DNA from: Chloroflexia bacterium
GTDB lineage: Bacteria; Chloroflexota; Chloroflexia; Thermobaculales; Thermobaculaceae
Reading direction: 5' to 3'
DNA length: 32,011 bases
NCBI GenBank assembly: GCA_030446765.1
Contig: JAUJMR010000030.1
Span: forward strand, 1 to 32,011
The translations under genes were made by a program, and so were the position numbers. The notes under the pieces were generated by a model. The model saw nothing but the letters and a program-made list of their open reading frames with translations. It did not search any database and had not been told where the DNA came from. Below are positions 15,672 to 25,960 of the stretch, one piece after another (the stretch's first letter is position 1; every line of letters begins with the position of its first letter).

Positions 15672-16346
15672 TTACTCCTCGATTACGTGGTCGAACAGGA
15701 GATAGCCGCCCAGGATGAAGAGCACATCGAAGGCGAAGAGCAGGCTTGCCCAGGGGGCAGAGCCCATCGCCGGCGTCGGGGCAATACGCTCCGTGGTCGC
15801 CCGCACCGTGGCAATGATGATTGGCACCAGTATCGGGAAGAGCAGTACCGGTAGTAACACCTCGCGCGCACGGCTGTTTGCGCTGAGCGCAGAGAAAAGC
15901 GTGCCGACCGCCGCGAAGCCGATCGTGCCCAGCAGCATCACCCACAGGACAACCGGATCGAGAACGGGTAGGTTGTACATCGCCGCAAACGCCGGGAGCA
16001 GCAACACCTCGACCACGAGCATGAATAGAATGTTACCCAGCAGCTTGGCGGCATAGAGCACACCCGGTTCCAGCGGGGCAAGCAGCAGTCCCTCCCATCC
16101 ACCGCGTTCGCGCTCCAGCAGAAATGTCCGGCCGATGTTCAGCACCCCCGCGAAGATGATCGCTACCCATAGTGCTCCCGGGCCGGCCGCGCCGAGAAAC
16201 TCCGCCCGCAGGTCGAATGCGAAGTTGAACACCACCAGGAGCAACAGCGCGAAGACGAACGTTGAGACGATCAGCTCTCTGCGCCGCAACTCCAATAACA
16301 CGTCCTTGCCTACGACTGCACCTACCTGCGCCGCGAAAGGTCTCAT
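15672..16346 (-). CDS. ccmB: Heme exporter/cytochrome c maturation permease CcmB
   Basis: A 224-aa ABC-2-type membrane protein with about six hydrophobic segments. The opening VGKDVLLELRRREL and the conserved RTFLLERERGGWEGLLLAP identify CcmB, the permease that works with CcmA in releasing heme from the heme-CcmC-CcmE complex during system I cytochrome c maturation. Its ATG at 16346 overlaps the ccmA stop (16343) in an ATGA, so the two are translationally coupled. Length is typical. It is the last gene of the leftward ccm operon; ccmC and ccmE, normally partners, are not found in this window. Confidence 0.92.
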   Translation of the reverse strand: MRPFAAQVGAVVGKDVLLELRRRELIVSTFVFALLLLVVFNFAFDLRAEFLGAAGPGALWVAIIFAGVLNIGRTFLLERERGGWEGLLLAPLEPGVLYAAKLLGNILFMLVVEVLLLPAFAAMYNLPVLDPVVLWVMLLGTIGFAAVGTLFSALSANSRAREVLLPVLLFPILVPIIIATVRATTERIAPTPAMGSAPWASLLFAFDVLFILGGYLLFDHVIEE

Positions 16347-17059
16347 CGGGACACACCGGCAAGACGCGAGTATTCCGCCCGAAGCTGCGTCTCGTCGAGC
16401 AGGGCGGTGGGTGCGTCCAGTACCAGCCCCCCCGCCGAGAGCACCACAACTCGATTAGAGAGGCGGAGCGCGAGTTGCAGGTTGTGCGTGCTGAAGATCA
16501 CCGTACGCCCTCCTCCGCCGTCGCTCACTATGCGTTCCAACAGACCAAGCGCGTCCTGGTCCAAGCCCGTCTCAGGTTCGTCCAGCAGCAAGACGTCCGG
16601 CCCGTGGAGTAACGCTCGGACCAGCGCCAGGCGTTGCTGCATCCCACGGGAGTAGGTGCGCACGAACGCATCACTTGCATGCTCCAACCCAGCGGTGATT
16701 AGCAGCGGTCCGTAGCTTTGCTCCGCGTCCGGGGCGGCGTACAGCCTTGCATAGAATGCGAGGTTCTCGCGTCCGGTCAGGTCGTCGTACAGATACGGCC
16801 GGTGTGCGACCACACCAATTCGCCGGCGGACGTCACGGGGCCTCTGCACGGGATCGTGCCCCAGAATCGTCAGCTTACCGTGGGTTGGGCGCGTGAGTGT
16901 GGAAGCAAGCCGGAGCACCGTCGACTTCCCGGCGCCATTCGGGCCGAGCAGGGCGAGCCGCTCGCCCTGGCCCACTTCGAGATTCAGGTTCCGGAGAGCC
17001 CATCGACGCCCATATCGCTTCCCGAGTCCCGCAGCCTCGAGGGCAAGAGGGAGTTGCAC
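16343..17059 (-). CDS. ccmA: Cytochrome c maturation ABC transporter ATPase CcmA
   Basis: The ATP-binding subunit of the CcmAB complex. Counting from GTG 17059: Walker A GPNGAGKST at 39-47, Q-loop region VVAHRPYLYDDLT at about 84-95, signature YSRGMQQRL at 136-144, Walker B LLLDEP at 157-162 and H-loop STHN. The full-length 238-aa product is typical. The frame is open upstream to 17188, but that part overlaps the preceding gene and is not family-like. The GTG follows AAGGAG closely, seven bases after the upstream stop codon. The start is therefore reasonable but not certain. Confidence 0.9.
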   Translation of the reverse strand: MQLPLALEAAGLGKRYGRRWALRNLNLEVGQGERLALLGPNGAGKSTVLRLASTLTRPTHGKLTILGHDPVQRPRDVRRRIGVVAHRPYLYDDLTGRENLAFYARLYAAPDAEQSYGPLLITAGLEHASDAFVRTYSRGMQQRLALVRALLHGPDVLLLDEPETGLDQDALGLLERIVSDGGGGRTVIFSTHNLQLALRLSNRVVVLSAGGLVLDAPTALLDETQLRAEYSRLAGVSR

Positions 17060-17066
17060 GACTCCT

Positions 17067-18268
17067 TTATCCCGCCTCGGGCGATGTGGCGAGGAGAGCG
17101 AGGAGCCGCTGCCGACGGAGGTCGCGCTCCCGCTGGTATGTCCGCTCATCGACAGCGCCCGACTCGTGTTGTTTCTCGAGTGCCGCAAGCGCGGCGACGA
17201 GCCCTTCTCGCTCCTCGGACGTGGACTGCGCGTCAGCTTCCTTCTCAGGGCTCCGGCGCCACAAGATGTAGGCGGCTGTCACGAGAAGCATCAGGAGACA
17301 GGCACTGCCGACCCAGAGCACGGGGTTTCCGACGCGCAAGGGGTGAATGTTAACCGGCAAGTTCGACGCCGATATCTTCAACTTCGTCCGAGCCGGCAGT
17401 TCCGATGCAAGCATCACGTCAAACGTATCCCCAGGATTGCGAAACAGCTTCTGCGGCTTGTCCGCAGTGAGATTGGGGCTCGTGAACCGCGCCTGCTTCT
17501 GCGGCGTCATCAGCCGAAACTCGCCGGTTGGGTACGGCATCGTCATCTCGAATGTCAGCACGCCGGACGGGTCGCGATACGGCACCTGGTACGTGAAGCA
17601 ACCTCCGTCTGTCCCGGCCGGAGCGGGAGGTCTGTTCCAAAGCCACGGTCAGTCTGAATAACCTCGCGGCTGGAGAGCTCGCCCATCGCAGATAGCTGAT
17701 TGGCATTCGGTGGAAGTGAGAATCGAAGCAATCCCATTGGGCCGCGCGGCCCGTCGACCACTGGACGGAACGTTCGCCTAGTCGGGTTATCGAACACGTA
17801 CGTCTGGAGAGCGAACATCGCCTGCGATTCCTTGTTGACGTCAAGCACAACCGTCGAAACCTGCTTGACTCGAATTGCGGAGTCGTCGTTGGTGGAAGCA
17901 TACGCCCGCAACGGAATGGTCGCCGTCGGCTTTGCATTCGTCAGCGCCGTCCGTTCCGACGTGTACTCCACGCCCTGAAACACGTTGTAGACCACGTAGC
18001 CATAGTCGTCCCCGGTCGGCAACCGGTCAAAGCGATACCGGCCACCGGCGTCCGTCGTCGCGGTACGTTCTGGCTGCGGCTCCTGCCCCTTGGCCCAGTA
18101 GAGTTTGACGCGCGCACCGCCGATCGGCGCGCCCGTGGTGGCGTTGTGTAGCGATCCCGCAATGACGCCGCTTGTTGCCGCCTCGCCGGTGATTGGTGCG
18201 CCAAGGACGGCTGCCAGCGCCGCGAGCAAACAAAGTGACGCAAGCACTGACCTTAGTTTTCCGCCCAC
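17067..18268 (-). pseudogene. Secreted, C-terminally anchored protein with carboxypeptidase-regulatory-like domain in the ccm operon; one frameshift
   Basis: Starts at GTG 18268 after a GGGGGA ribosome site. A signal peptide (residues about 1-30) precedes a carboxypeptidase regulatory-like/CNA-B-like domain (SGVIAGSLHNATTGAPIGGARVKLYW...GRYRFDRLPTG). After a central beta-rich region (RVKQVSTVVLDV, GLLRFSLPPN), the frame breaks near 17605; the true continuation FTYQVPYRDPSGVL is reached by restoring one T in a T run. It ends with a transmembrane helix (VLWVGSACLLMLLVTAAYILW-like) and a charged tail EREGLVAALAALEKQHESG. The repaired protein is about 399 aa. It overlaps the end of the CcmI-like gene. 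Function unknown; an envelope accessory of cytochrome maturation by context. Confidence 0.75.
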
Positions 18269-19578
18269 GTAATCCCCCGGTCATTGCTACGGAATACCTC
18301 ACCAACGGAGCTCACGGCGAGCAACAGCTTCGATCCTGGCGGTCCCGCCGCTAGAGCAACGATATTCTGCTTCGGGCCGAGTGGGAACCAGTCCTGGCCG
18401 TAATCCGTGGAGCGGAACACACCTTGATCGGTGGCCACGTACGCTGTTCCACGCACAGTGCTCCCGTCAGGCCTTTCAGCGGTCGACCCCGAGCTTGGAT
18501 CATAGACTATGGCGTGTGCGACTTTCGTCGGCAGCGCCCCGTTGACAACGCCATTCGCGCTCGCCCAGCGGTTATCGGACCCCGAGATAACGCCCACCTC
18601 CGGCGCAGTCGCAAATAGCTCGAGGGGTTGTGCCACGGCGACCGTAAGCGAGGCGACTGGCCCGGCAGGTTCGAAGCCAGTCCTGTCCCACGCATCGCCT
18701 GCATTCCCGCTCTCGAAGAGTGCGCCGGATTGATCGAGCGCGAGGAGCCTGCCCGCTTCGGCGGGATCGGCTGCCAGCGACGTAAACCGCACATTCCGGG
18801 GTAGCGCACCGTCACGCGTCCACGTCATCCCACCGTCCGCGCTCCTGTTGAGCCGCCCATCGACGAGTGCATAGACCTGCCCTCCGCCTGCGTCCTGGGC
18901 AAGCGCAGCGACCTTACCAGGCAGTACCGGAGTGGCGGTCCACGTCGCCCCAGCATCGGTGCTGCGGCGTACGCCGGTAGCATCGCCAGAGAGCGCCCAA
19001 GCACCCGCCGTGTTGTCAATCAGTAAAGCGGTATGAGCATCCCCGGCTATAACACCGACCGGTTGCGCGTTCGCGCTCGCTTGTGAGCCCTGTGACCAGA
19101 CCAAGAGCGTTCCCGCAGTAAAGACGACGAACAACACGCCGACAGCCGACAACCAGGCACTGGGCCGTCGGTCAACAGACTGGGTGAAGCGTTCCCTGGC
19201 ACTTGGCGAGGTAGCTGGTATGGCGGGCGTGGTAGGAGCAACCGTCAAAATAGCCGAACTGCGCGCCTGCTGGACCTGCTGATCAATCCGAGCCGAGAGG
19301 ACAGCCTCACGCTCTCGCGCCGCCTTGAGCGCGGCAACTGCCTGTCGCCGGTATCGCTCATACAGGCTGCGATAGTCCGACTCATCCAGCTTACCGAGTT
19401 CACGGTCAAAGTCGAGTTCGGCCATCGCGTCATATGCCGCTTTGCGCTGTTCCGTCAGCAACTCTTGCTGCCCGTCGCTGACGGGTACCGCCGCCCCAGT
19501 ACCGCGCTGCCACAACGGGTACAAGACGAAGAGTACCGAGATCAGTGCCAGAGCAGTGGCAATACCTACGAACACCAT
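18253..19578 (-). CDS. CcmI-like N-terminus fused to an Asp-box (BNR) beta-propeller
   Basis: A 441-aa protein in the position of ccmI. Helix 3-20 is followed by a CcmI/CycH-type coiled region (AELDFDRELGKLDESDY at 53-69), which in CcmI contacts the heme-attachment machinery. A second membrane helix lies at about 142-163. The C-terminus, instead of the usual TPR domain, has five Asp-box repeats of the form S-x-D-x-G-x-x-W (RSTDAGATW, RSADGGMTW, SGNAGDAW, RSTDYGQDW, RSNDRGITW), predicting an exported six- or seven-bladed propeller like Ycf48. The ATG at 19578 lies just after the ccmF stop, whose TAG is inside the TAGGA ribosome site, so the two are coupled. Intact. A role in holding apocytochromes is inference. 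Confidence 0.8.
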   Translation of the reverse strand: MVFVGIATALALISVLFVLYPLWQRGTGAAVPVSDGQQELLTEQRKAAYDAMAELDFDRELGKLDESDYRSLYERYRRQAVAALKAAREREAVLSARIDQQVQQARSSAILTVAPTTPAIPATSPSARERFTQSVDRRPSAWLSAVGVLFVVFTAGTLLVWSQGSQASANAQPVGVIAGDAHTALLIDNTAGAWALSGDATGVRRSTDAGATWTATPVLPGKVAALAQDAGGGQVYALVDGRLNRSADGGMTWTRDGALPRNVRFTSLAADPAEAGRLLALDQSGALFESGNAGDAWDRTGFEPAGPVASLTVAVAQPLELFATAPEVGVISGSDNRWASANGVVNGALPTKVAHAIVYDPSSGSTAERPDGSTVRGTAYVATDQGVFRSTDYGQDWFPLGPKQNIVALAAGPPGSKLLLAVSSVGEVFRSNDRGITWAEN

Positions 19579-19584
19579 GTCGTC

Positions 19585-21583
19585 CTACGCCCCACTCGGA
19601 CTCGGCTCAGGGACCCGCACCCGTACCGCACGCTCCTTGCGAACAACCTCGGGCCATCCGCACAGCACCGTGCCCGCGAGCAGGAGCAAGCCACCGAACC
19701 AGATGACGTTGACCATTGGGTTGATGAACACGCGGAACGAAGGAACGCCGCCGTCGATGGTGCTCATCAACACGTACATCCTCTCCCGTTGGGTAGATGG
19801 TACGGATAGCGACACCGGTCACCGGCTGATCCTCCCAGTTCCGATAGGTTCGCCGCTCGGGCCGGATCGAGCCCAGGCTTTGCCCGTCTCGCATCAGCTC
19901 CATCTCGGAGTACACCACCTGGGCTCCCTGATCCTCGTACTGGAAGAGCCCTTTGTTCTTGAGTGAGTAGTTGCCAATGGCCACGGACTTGCCCTCCGGC
20001 AGGGCACGCGCCGTCTCTTGCTGGAAGAACGATGAGGAGATGACCCCAACGGCTAGCAGCAAGATCCCAACGTGCACCACATAGCCACCGTAACGGCGAC
20101 GATTGCGCGAGACGAGACCGGCGAGCGCGACAGGAAAGACCTCTCCTGTGTTGCGCGCCCTCACCCGCGTACCACGCCAGAACTCCATGATGATTGTCCC
20201 GAAAACGAACGCCACCGAGGCATAAGAGAGCACCGCTAGCGGCTTTTGCACACCGAGCAGGAACAGGCCAGCCCCGACGACCAGTCCGAGCGCCAGCGGC
20301 CATCGCACATTGCGCCAGAATGCGCGAGGTGCACTACGCCGCCACGCGAGCACCGGACCGATGCCCATCAGTATGACGAGCGCGAGTAGCAGCGGTCCGT
20401 TCACCTGTCGATAAAACGGCGCGCCCACACCCACCTTGGTACCGCGGAACACTTCGGAGATCAGGGGGAAAACGCTCCCCCAGAATGTGGCACCGGTGAT
20501 GCCGATGATGAGGAGATTGTTGACGAGAAAACTCGACTCACGGGACAGCACCGAGTCGAATTGCCCCTCGGTTTGCAGCTTCGGTAATCGATAGAAGATC
20601 AAACCGGCGGAGCCGATCACAACCAGACCAAGGAAGACAAAGAAGAACGGCCCGATTGACGACGTGGCAAATGCGTGGACTGAGGACAACACACCGCTGC
20701 GGACCACGAAGGTGCCGAAGATCGCGAGCGTAAACGTCAGCATCACGAGCGCAAGGTTCCAGACCTTGAGCATGCCGCGTCGCTCCTGAACCATCGTGGA
20801 GTGCAGGAATGCTGTTGCAGTAAGCCACGGCATGAGGGCCGCGTTCTCAACCGCATCCCAGCCCCAGTAGCCGCCCCAGCCGAGGACGTGATACGCCCAC
20901 CAGGCGCCAAGCAGGAGGCCCGCGCCCTGTACCGCCCAGCCGAGCAACATCCACCGACGGATAGCGCCGAGCCATTCACGGCCGAGGCGGCCCGTAATAA
21001 GCGCAGCAACCGCGTATGCGAATGGAATGGAAAAACTCATATAGCCGATCAGGAGAGTCGGCGGGTGTATGCGCATACCCGGGTCCATCAGAAGCGGGTT
21101 GAGGCCGCGGCCGTCGAACGCGGCGACCGGAAGTCGCTCAAACGGGTTCGTCAGGAATCCAAGCACGAGGAAGAAGAAGCACTGAATGCCAAGCAATGTT
21201 GTGCCCACGTACGGCGCCAACTCAGGATGCCTATTGCGGCTCCGTAAGGCGGCGACTGCGGAGAAGAGTGTTAACATCCACGCCCAGAACAGCAGGGAGC
21301 CCGCCTGGCCACCCCAGAAGCTGGTGACGAGATACGAGAGGTTCATGTCGCGGCTCGACGTCTGCGCAACATAGCTGAGTCGGAAGTCGTGGGTGATCAG
21401 GGCATACCAAAGCATCCCGGCCGCCACGGTGGAGAGCGCCGCTGTGGCGATAATCGCATGCTGCGAGCTCCGCACCAGTCGTTGAGATCCGCGACGAGCG
21501 CCCAGTCCACCGGTCAACAGTCCATATGTGGCGATGACAAATGCGAGCACAAGGGCGATGTAACCGATGTCCGTGACTATCAA
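19585..21583 (-). pseudogene. ccmF: Cytochrome c heme lyase subunit CcmF, frameshift near the C-terminus
   Basis: CcmF with CcmH/I attaches heme to apocytochrome c outside the membrane. The protein is polytopic, with the tryptophan-rich WWD motif GWGGYWGWDAVENAALMPWL at about 235-254, MRIHPPTLLIGY at 170-181, and FVVRSGVLSSVHAF. It begins at TTG 21583, directly after an in-frame stop, with GGGAG ten bases upstream. Near 19785 the written frame goes wrong after YPTGED; the neighbouring frame supplies MYVLMSTIDGGVPSFRVFINP and a last helix, ending at 19585. The simplest repair is two missing bases (AT in a GATATG). Repaired length is about 666 aa, usual for the family. The lesion is in an otherwise perfectly conserved gene, so a sequence error is quite likely. 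Confidence 0.88.
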
Positions 21584-21603
21584 GAGGTGTTGTTCTCCCT
21601 AGG

Positions 21604-22143
21604 ACCGTTACCGTCAATCACAGTATAACAAAGGCATGTGGCGCTCCTAGCTTCGAGCGTAAGTGACGGCTGGTTCGGGACACACCACTCAGGTGAGCCA
21701 GGAAGGAGGATTCTCTATCACATTGTGACACTCACGGCGAGCTTTGGGGGACAGTGGTCTTGAGCCGGCTACTCTATAGCAACCTCAGAGCAGCGAACGT
21801 GCTACGTCAATGGCCCATGCGCCCGCCAGTCCCTAAGGGCAAGAATCGGGTAGCGCGACTAACAAGGAGCTGACTGGAACGCGCAAGGCATAAGTGAATG
21901 CGGGAAGGCGTCTCCGGAGAGACAGGGGTTGTACGACCCAAAACCAGAGCTGAAGTAGATTGATAGGTCAGTTGGAAATGGATTGTGATCGCCAAAATGC
22001 TCTACCAACGGTAAAGACACAACGACCGCCGAGCCGCCCTCGCCTCCCGCGAACTAATTATCTGCATCCACTGGATGTAGGATCGTGGAGGACGAGGAGT
22101 CGGCCCGGCTGACGATGCGCCTTTCAGAAATTCGTGCCAGGCC
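21604..22143. other. 540-bp intergenic region without a recognisable gene
   Basis: Between divergently placed ccmF (start) and the aldo/keto reductase (end) there is no convincing coding sequence; a 62-codon minus-strand frame lacks a ribosome site and family resemblance. A short hairpin, GTCTC-CGGA-GAGAC near 21908, is the only visible structure. No T-box or riboswitch core motif was seen. Confidence 0.5.
21622..21627 (-). promoter_or_regulatory. Possible -10 element upstream of ccmF
   Basis: On the minus strand TATACT lies about 40 bases before the ccmF start. No good -35 is seen at the expected distance, so this is a weak candidate. Confidence 0.3.
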
Positions 22144-23001
22144 CTAGGCGAATAGGGGCTCCATTTCCCGCTGCTCGATTAGGCGATCCATCTGTATGTC
22201 GGATGGACGGGCGTCCAGGCGACTAGCAGCATCGAGTACCTTTGGCAGCACATCGATGTCACCCACGGTGTTGAGGAACAATCCTGGCCTGCCCAGAACC
22301 CAGTTGACGGCCAGATCAATATCAGCCTGCTGCCGCAGCGGCTCATACCACGTCGCAGCGGTCTGCTCCCGGTCGCCCCACGGCGCCTGGGTGATCGACT
22401 TGATCGTCTGGATCGCCACATTGCGCTCCTGACAGAGACGGACCAGCGCCTCGAAGTCCGCCGCGTACTGCGCGTTCTTCATTAGCGGATAGCTGTAGGG
22501 CAACAGCACAGAATCGAAATCAAAGCGCTCCAGAGACCGCATGTGCATCGCAGCTATCGTGACCCCGTGACCGGTGACCCCGATGAAGCGGACCAATCCT
22601 TCGTCCCGTGCCTCAACTGCGGCTTCTAACGCTCCACCAGAACCCATGGCCTGCTCCCACTCCTCCGGCTCGACCAGATTGTGGAGTTGAATGAGATCCA
22701 GCTGGTCGACCCGCAAACGCTCCAGTGAGCGATGTATAGAGTCCTTGGCCGCCTGGTAGTCCCGGTCCCCAGTCTTCGTGGCCAGGAAGAACTTGGAGCG
22801 ATGTTCCGCCATCCACGGACCAATGCGCAGTTCGGAGTCCCCGTACGACGCCGCGGTGTCGATGTGGTTGATGTCATGCTGGAGCAGCAGCTCCAAGGTG
22901 CGGTCGGCCTCATCCTGCGTGACGGACCCGAATGCCGCGGCACCAAAGAGTGTGAGCGTACTCTCGTGTCCGGTACGGCCGAACTGTTGCGTCGGAATCA
23001 T
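22144..23001 (-). CDS. Aldo/keto reductase
   Basis: A 285-aa NADPH-dependent oxidoreductase with the TIM-barrel fold. The catalytic tetrad is visible: D48 and Y53 in [10 protein letters not shown]76 in FFLATKTG, H107 in [19 protein letters not shown] is the usual strand after the active site. ATG 23001 follows GGAGAG. The gene stands alone, with a long spacer behind it and diverging from ctaA-ctaB. Substrate unknown; related proteins reduce aldehydes or sugars. Intact over its full length, slightly short for the family but complete at both ends. Confidence 0.88.
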   Translation of the reverse strand: MIPTQQFGRTGHESTLTLFGAAAFGSVTQDEADRTLELLLQHDINHIDTAASYGDSELRIGPWMAEHRSKFFLATKTGDRDYQAAKDSIHRSLERLRVDQLDLIQLHNLVEPEEWEQAMGSGGALEAAVEARDEGLVRFIGVTGHGVTIAAMHMRSLERFDFDSVLLPYSYPLMKNAQYAADFEALVRLCQERNVAIQTIKSITQAPWGDREQTAATWYEPLRQQADIDLAVNWVLGRPGLFLNTVGDIDVLPKVLDAASRLDARPSDIQMDRLIEQREMEPLFA

Positions 23002-23117
23002 GATCTCTCCTTCAGCGGTTACTATTCGTTTGACATCGCGAACTGTAGCACGGATCGGGCCGCCGCTTTCCCACTGAGTTCGCCCTGAGAAGAGTGAGAA
23101 AATGCGGTAGAAGCGGG

Positions 23118-23123
23118 TACAAT
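23118..23123 (+). promoter_or_regulatory. Possible -10 box of ctaA-ctaB
   Basis: TACAAT at 23118-23123 lies about 77 bases before the ATG at 23201, in the divergent promoter region. No clear -35 is present. The same GTACAAT core occurs before the LysM gene at about 31123. Confidence 0.35.
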
Positions 23124-23200
23124 GGATGTGTGTAGTACCCCGGTCGGTTACTCGATCCGAGAGTGCTGGCGCAGGTCAGGGCTTGTTTGGCGGTGTTTGG

Positions 23201-25203
23201 ATGGCGAGCAGATCTTCGCTCATGTCAGGCAGGAAAGGATTCAGCGGGTTGATACGCACTGCTGGCTCGTGGCTACCTGCCCCCTTGTCAACTAGGCTAG
23301 CCCGGTTGTGGCTTGCGGCGCTCGTTGTAGTACGGGCCCTTCGTGGCGTCGTGGTCCCGCGGTACAGGGCAATGACGCTTGCTGCGGCTGTTTGTGTGTG
23401 GCTCCTGATCGTGCTGGGCGGCATCGTACGTGTCACCGGCTCAGGAACCGGGTGCGGACGTTCGTGGCCCGTCTGCAATGGCCGTTGGCTACCCGCCCTT
23501 GAATACCACGCCCTCATCGAATGGAATCACCGACTGGTCGGTTTCCTCGTCGGCTGGCTGATGCTGGTGACGGTCCTCTCCACGATTCTCTTCTTCCGGC
23601 GACCGCGGCGTTTGCTGTACGCCGCATTGTTGGCGGGCGTGACGTACGTTGGTCAGGCGCTGCTCGGTGCTATAACGGTCTGGCTGGAACTGGATCACAA
23701 GTGGGTTGCCGCCCACATGGGTAACTCAATGCTGCTGCTCGCGGCAATCATACTGCTCGCAGTGTTCGCCCGTCTTGCGCCCGCGCAGACGGCACAGCCC
23801 GTAGCGCAAGGCTCCAGCCGGCTGTGGTGGCTTGCGGTCGGCACGGTCGGCTGGACGTATCTGGCGATGTTCACCGGTTCTGCGGTCATTGGGTACGAAG
23901 CGGAGCTGGCGTGCCCCACCTGGCCACACTGCTCACCTCAGACCTGGTTCCCACAGACCTGGCAGCAGTTCGTGTCGTTTGGCCATAGAATCGCCGTCGG
24001 ATTTTCAGACGTTCTGATGCTCGCACTGGGTGTTACCATTTGGCGTACGCGACGGCACGACCAACGACTGTTGCGAGCCACGCATCTTCTAGGAACGCTG
24101 TACGTTTCGCAGGTGTTCCTCGGTGCGTTCACGATCTGGTGGGAGCGCCGCCATTTCTCCGTGGCGCGCACCTCGCGCTCGCCGCGCTGACGTGGGGCGC
24201 ACTCGTAGTCATGACGGCGTTCATTCGGCTTGGACCGGCGAGCCCAGAGCCGCCAGCGGCCCATGACGCCCTGCGAGACGAGACGCCGCGTGACCCATAC
24301 AACTCGCGCGTGCCGGCAGGTGTGCGCGTGTATATCAGTCTCATCAAGCCGCGCATTATCCCGCTGCTCCTGATTCCGACCGTTGCCTCCATGCTCATCG
24401 CTGCGTCGCAGCACATGCCGGAGCGCCCGCTGCTGCCGCTTATACTGCTAACGATGCTCGGCGGCACGCTCGCGACCGGCGGCGCGCACGCGATCAATCA
24501 ATACCTCGACCGCGATCTTGATGCCCTGATGCGCCGGACGCGCTCACGAGCGGTTGTCACAGGCCGCGTCTCCCCAAGGAACGCGTTGATCTTCGGTATG
24601 GTGCTCTCGGGCATGGCGTTCTTCCAGCTCTGGGCGACGGTGAATCTGGCAGCGGCCGCACTGGCGATTTCCGGCAACCTGTTCTATGTTTTCGTGTACA
24701 CGTTGTGGCTGAAGCGAACAACCGTGCAGAACATCGTTATCGGTGGCGCGGCAGGGGCGGTACCGCCGCTCGTCGGCTGGGCGGCGGTAACCGGCAATGT
24801 AGGACTCCCCGCAGTCCTCTTCTTCGCGATAATCTTCTTCTGGACCCCCGCTCATTTCTGGGCACTGGCGCTAGTGCGGCAGGAAGAGTATCGCTCCGCG
24901 GGCGTGCCGATGATGCCGGTGGTACACGGCGAGGCCGCGACACGGCGCAATATCCTTCGGTACGCCATCGTACTGCTAGTCGTGACCCTGCTACCGTTCG
25001 CTACCCACTCGCTTGGTCTTCTGTACCTCACGGTAGCGCTCGGCCTTGGGATCGTGTTCGTGATTCGAGCGTTGGAACTGGTGCGGAAGGGGACGACGGC
25101 ACGGGCGTGGAAACTTTTCATGTACTCCAACACGTACCTGGCGCTCCTCTACCTCTCGATGGTAATCGATCGGCTGCTCGCGTTGGGATGGCTGGGCACT
25201 TAA
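23201..25203 (+). pseudogene. ctaA-ctaB: Fused heme A synthase-protoheme IX farnesyltransferase (CtaA-CtaB), one frameshift
   Basis: The N-terminal half is CtaA, which oxidises heme O to heme A: VLGGIVRVTGSGTGC, the heme-ligand histidines in LIEWNHRLVG, WVAAHMGNS and FGHRIAVGF, and eight helices. The C-terminal half is CtaB, which adds farnesyl to heme B: LIKPRIIPLLL and the allylic diphosphate motif NQYLDRDLD, then YTLWLKRTT. The frames meet near 24163; restoring one base gives FSVxAHLALAALTWGALVVMTAF, the last CtaA helix, and the chain runs into CtaB with no stop or start between. A CtaA-CtaB fusion is known from Thermus and relatives. The start at ATG 23201 is chosen from several; ATG 23222 or 23371 is possible. 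Confidence 0.85.
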
Positions 25204-25322
25204 CGCAACCGAGTGGACCTGCCGGGCAATACACGTTTTAACGGTACAGGTCTCACTTTCCGCTCTCGTAGCTTACGGACCGCTAGCCAGAACGGCTCGT
25301 CGCCATTTGTACAGAGGCGATT

Positions 25323-25745
25323 CTACGCTGAGGTCATCGATGAACGGGCAACCTCTCGCTGAGGTGATTCCTCCGAAAGCTGCATCAACTCGATCGGGTT
25401 GCCATCAGGATCGGAAATCCATGCCTGCATGTTGTGGTCGAGCCCTTGCTTCGGTTCCTGGTCAATGGTGATGCCCCGTGATCGCAGAATGTCGACCGTG
25501 CCGCCGAGATCGTCGGTCAACAGGCAGAGGTGACGGAAACTCTGGCGCCGCTCGCGATCCGGCTCCGGACCGTTTGGGAAAACCTCGATGAAGCGATCCC
25601 CCGCAACATGCAGGTAGACGAGCATGAGCGAGCCATCCTCCTTATGCAGCCGGAACGATTCTTGGATACCCAACAAGGTATAGAACGCCAGCGTTTTCTC
25701 CACGTCATAAGCCGCGAATGCGGGATGCCCTATGTCTCTGATCAT
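25323..25745 (-). CDS. VOC family protein (glyoxalase/lactoylglutathione lyase-like)
   Basis: A 140-aa protein with both halves of the fold and all four expected metal ligands: H7 (DIGHPAF), E54 (FIEVFP), H72 (FRHLCLL) and E119 (NPIELMQ). This suggests an active metal-dependent enzyme of the glyoxalase I type, though the substrate could differ. ATG 25745 follows AGGAG eight bases upstream. It converges with ctaA-ctaB across a 120-bp spacer. Intact. Confidence 0.85.
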   Translation of the reverse strand: MIRDIGHPAFAAYDVEKTLAFYTLLGIQESFRLHKEDGSLMLVYLHVAGDRFIEVFPNGPEPDRERRQSFRHLCLLTDDLGGTVDILRSRGITIDQEPKQGLDHNMQAWISDPDGNPIELMQLSEESPQREVARSSMTSA

Positions 25746-25960
25746 CTACTCAACTCCTAATGATTCAAGCAAATACACTCGCCCGCAAGCAGAGCGCCAT
25801 GAATCGAGCAGCCATCCGCATGCCGCACCAGTTATGCCCGTTTGCGACGCTGACTGTGGTAAGCGATTCGGGGCAGTTTCGGCAGGCTCGGAACCATTTC
25901 CAATAGACCGCTTAAACGATCGACAAGTGCGGCAACGGACCTACTGCATAAAGCAATGGC

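Noticed and set aside
21604..22143. Riboswitch or T-box in the long spacer
   Set aside because: No conserved core such as a T-box sequence; only a 5-bp hairpin.
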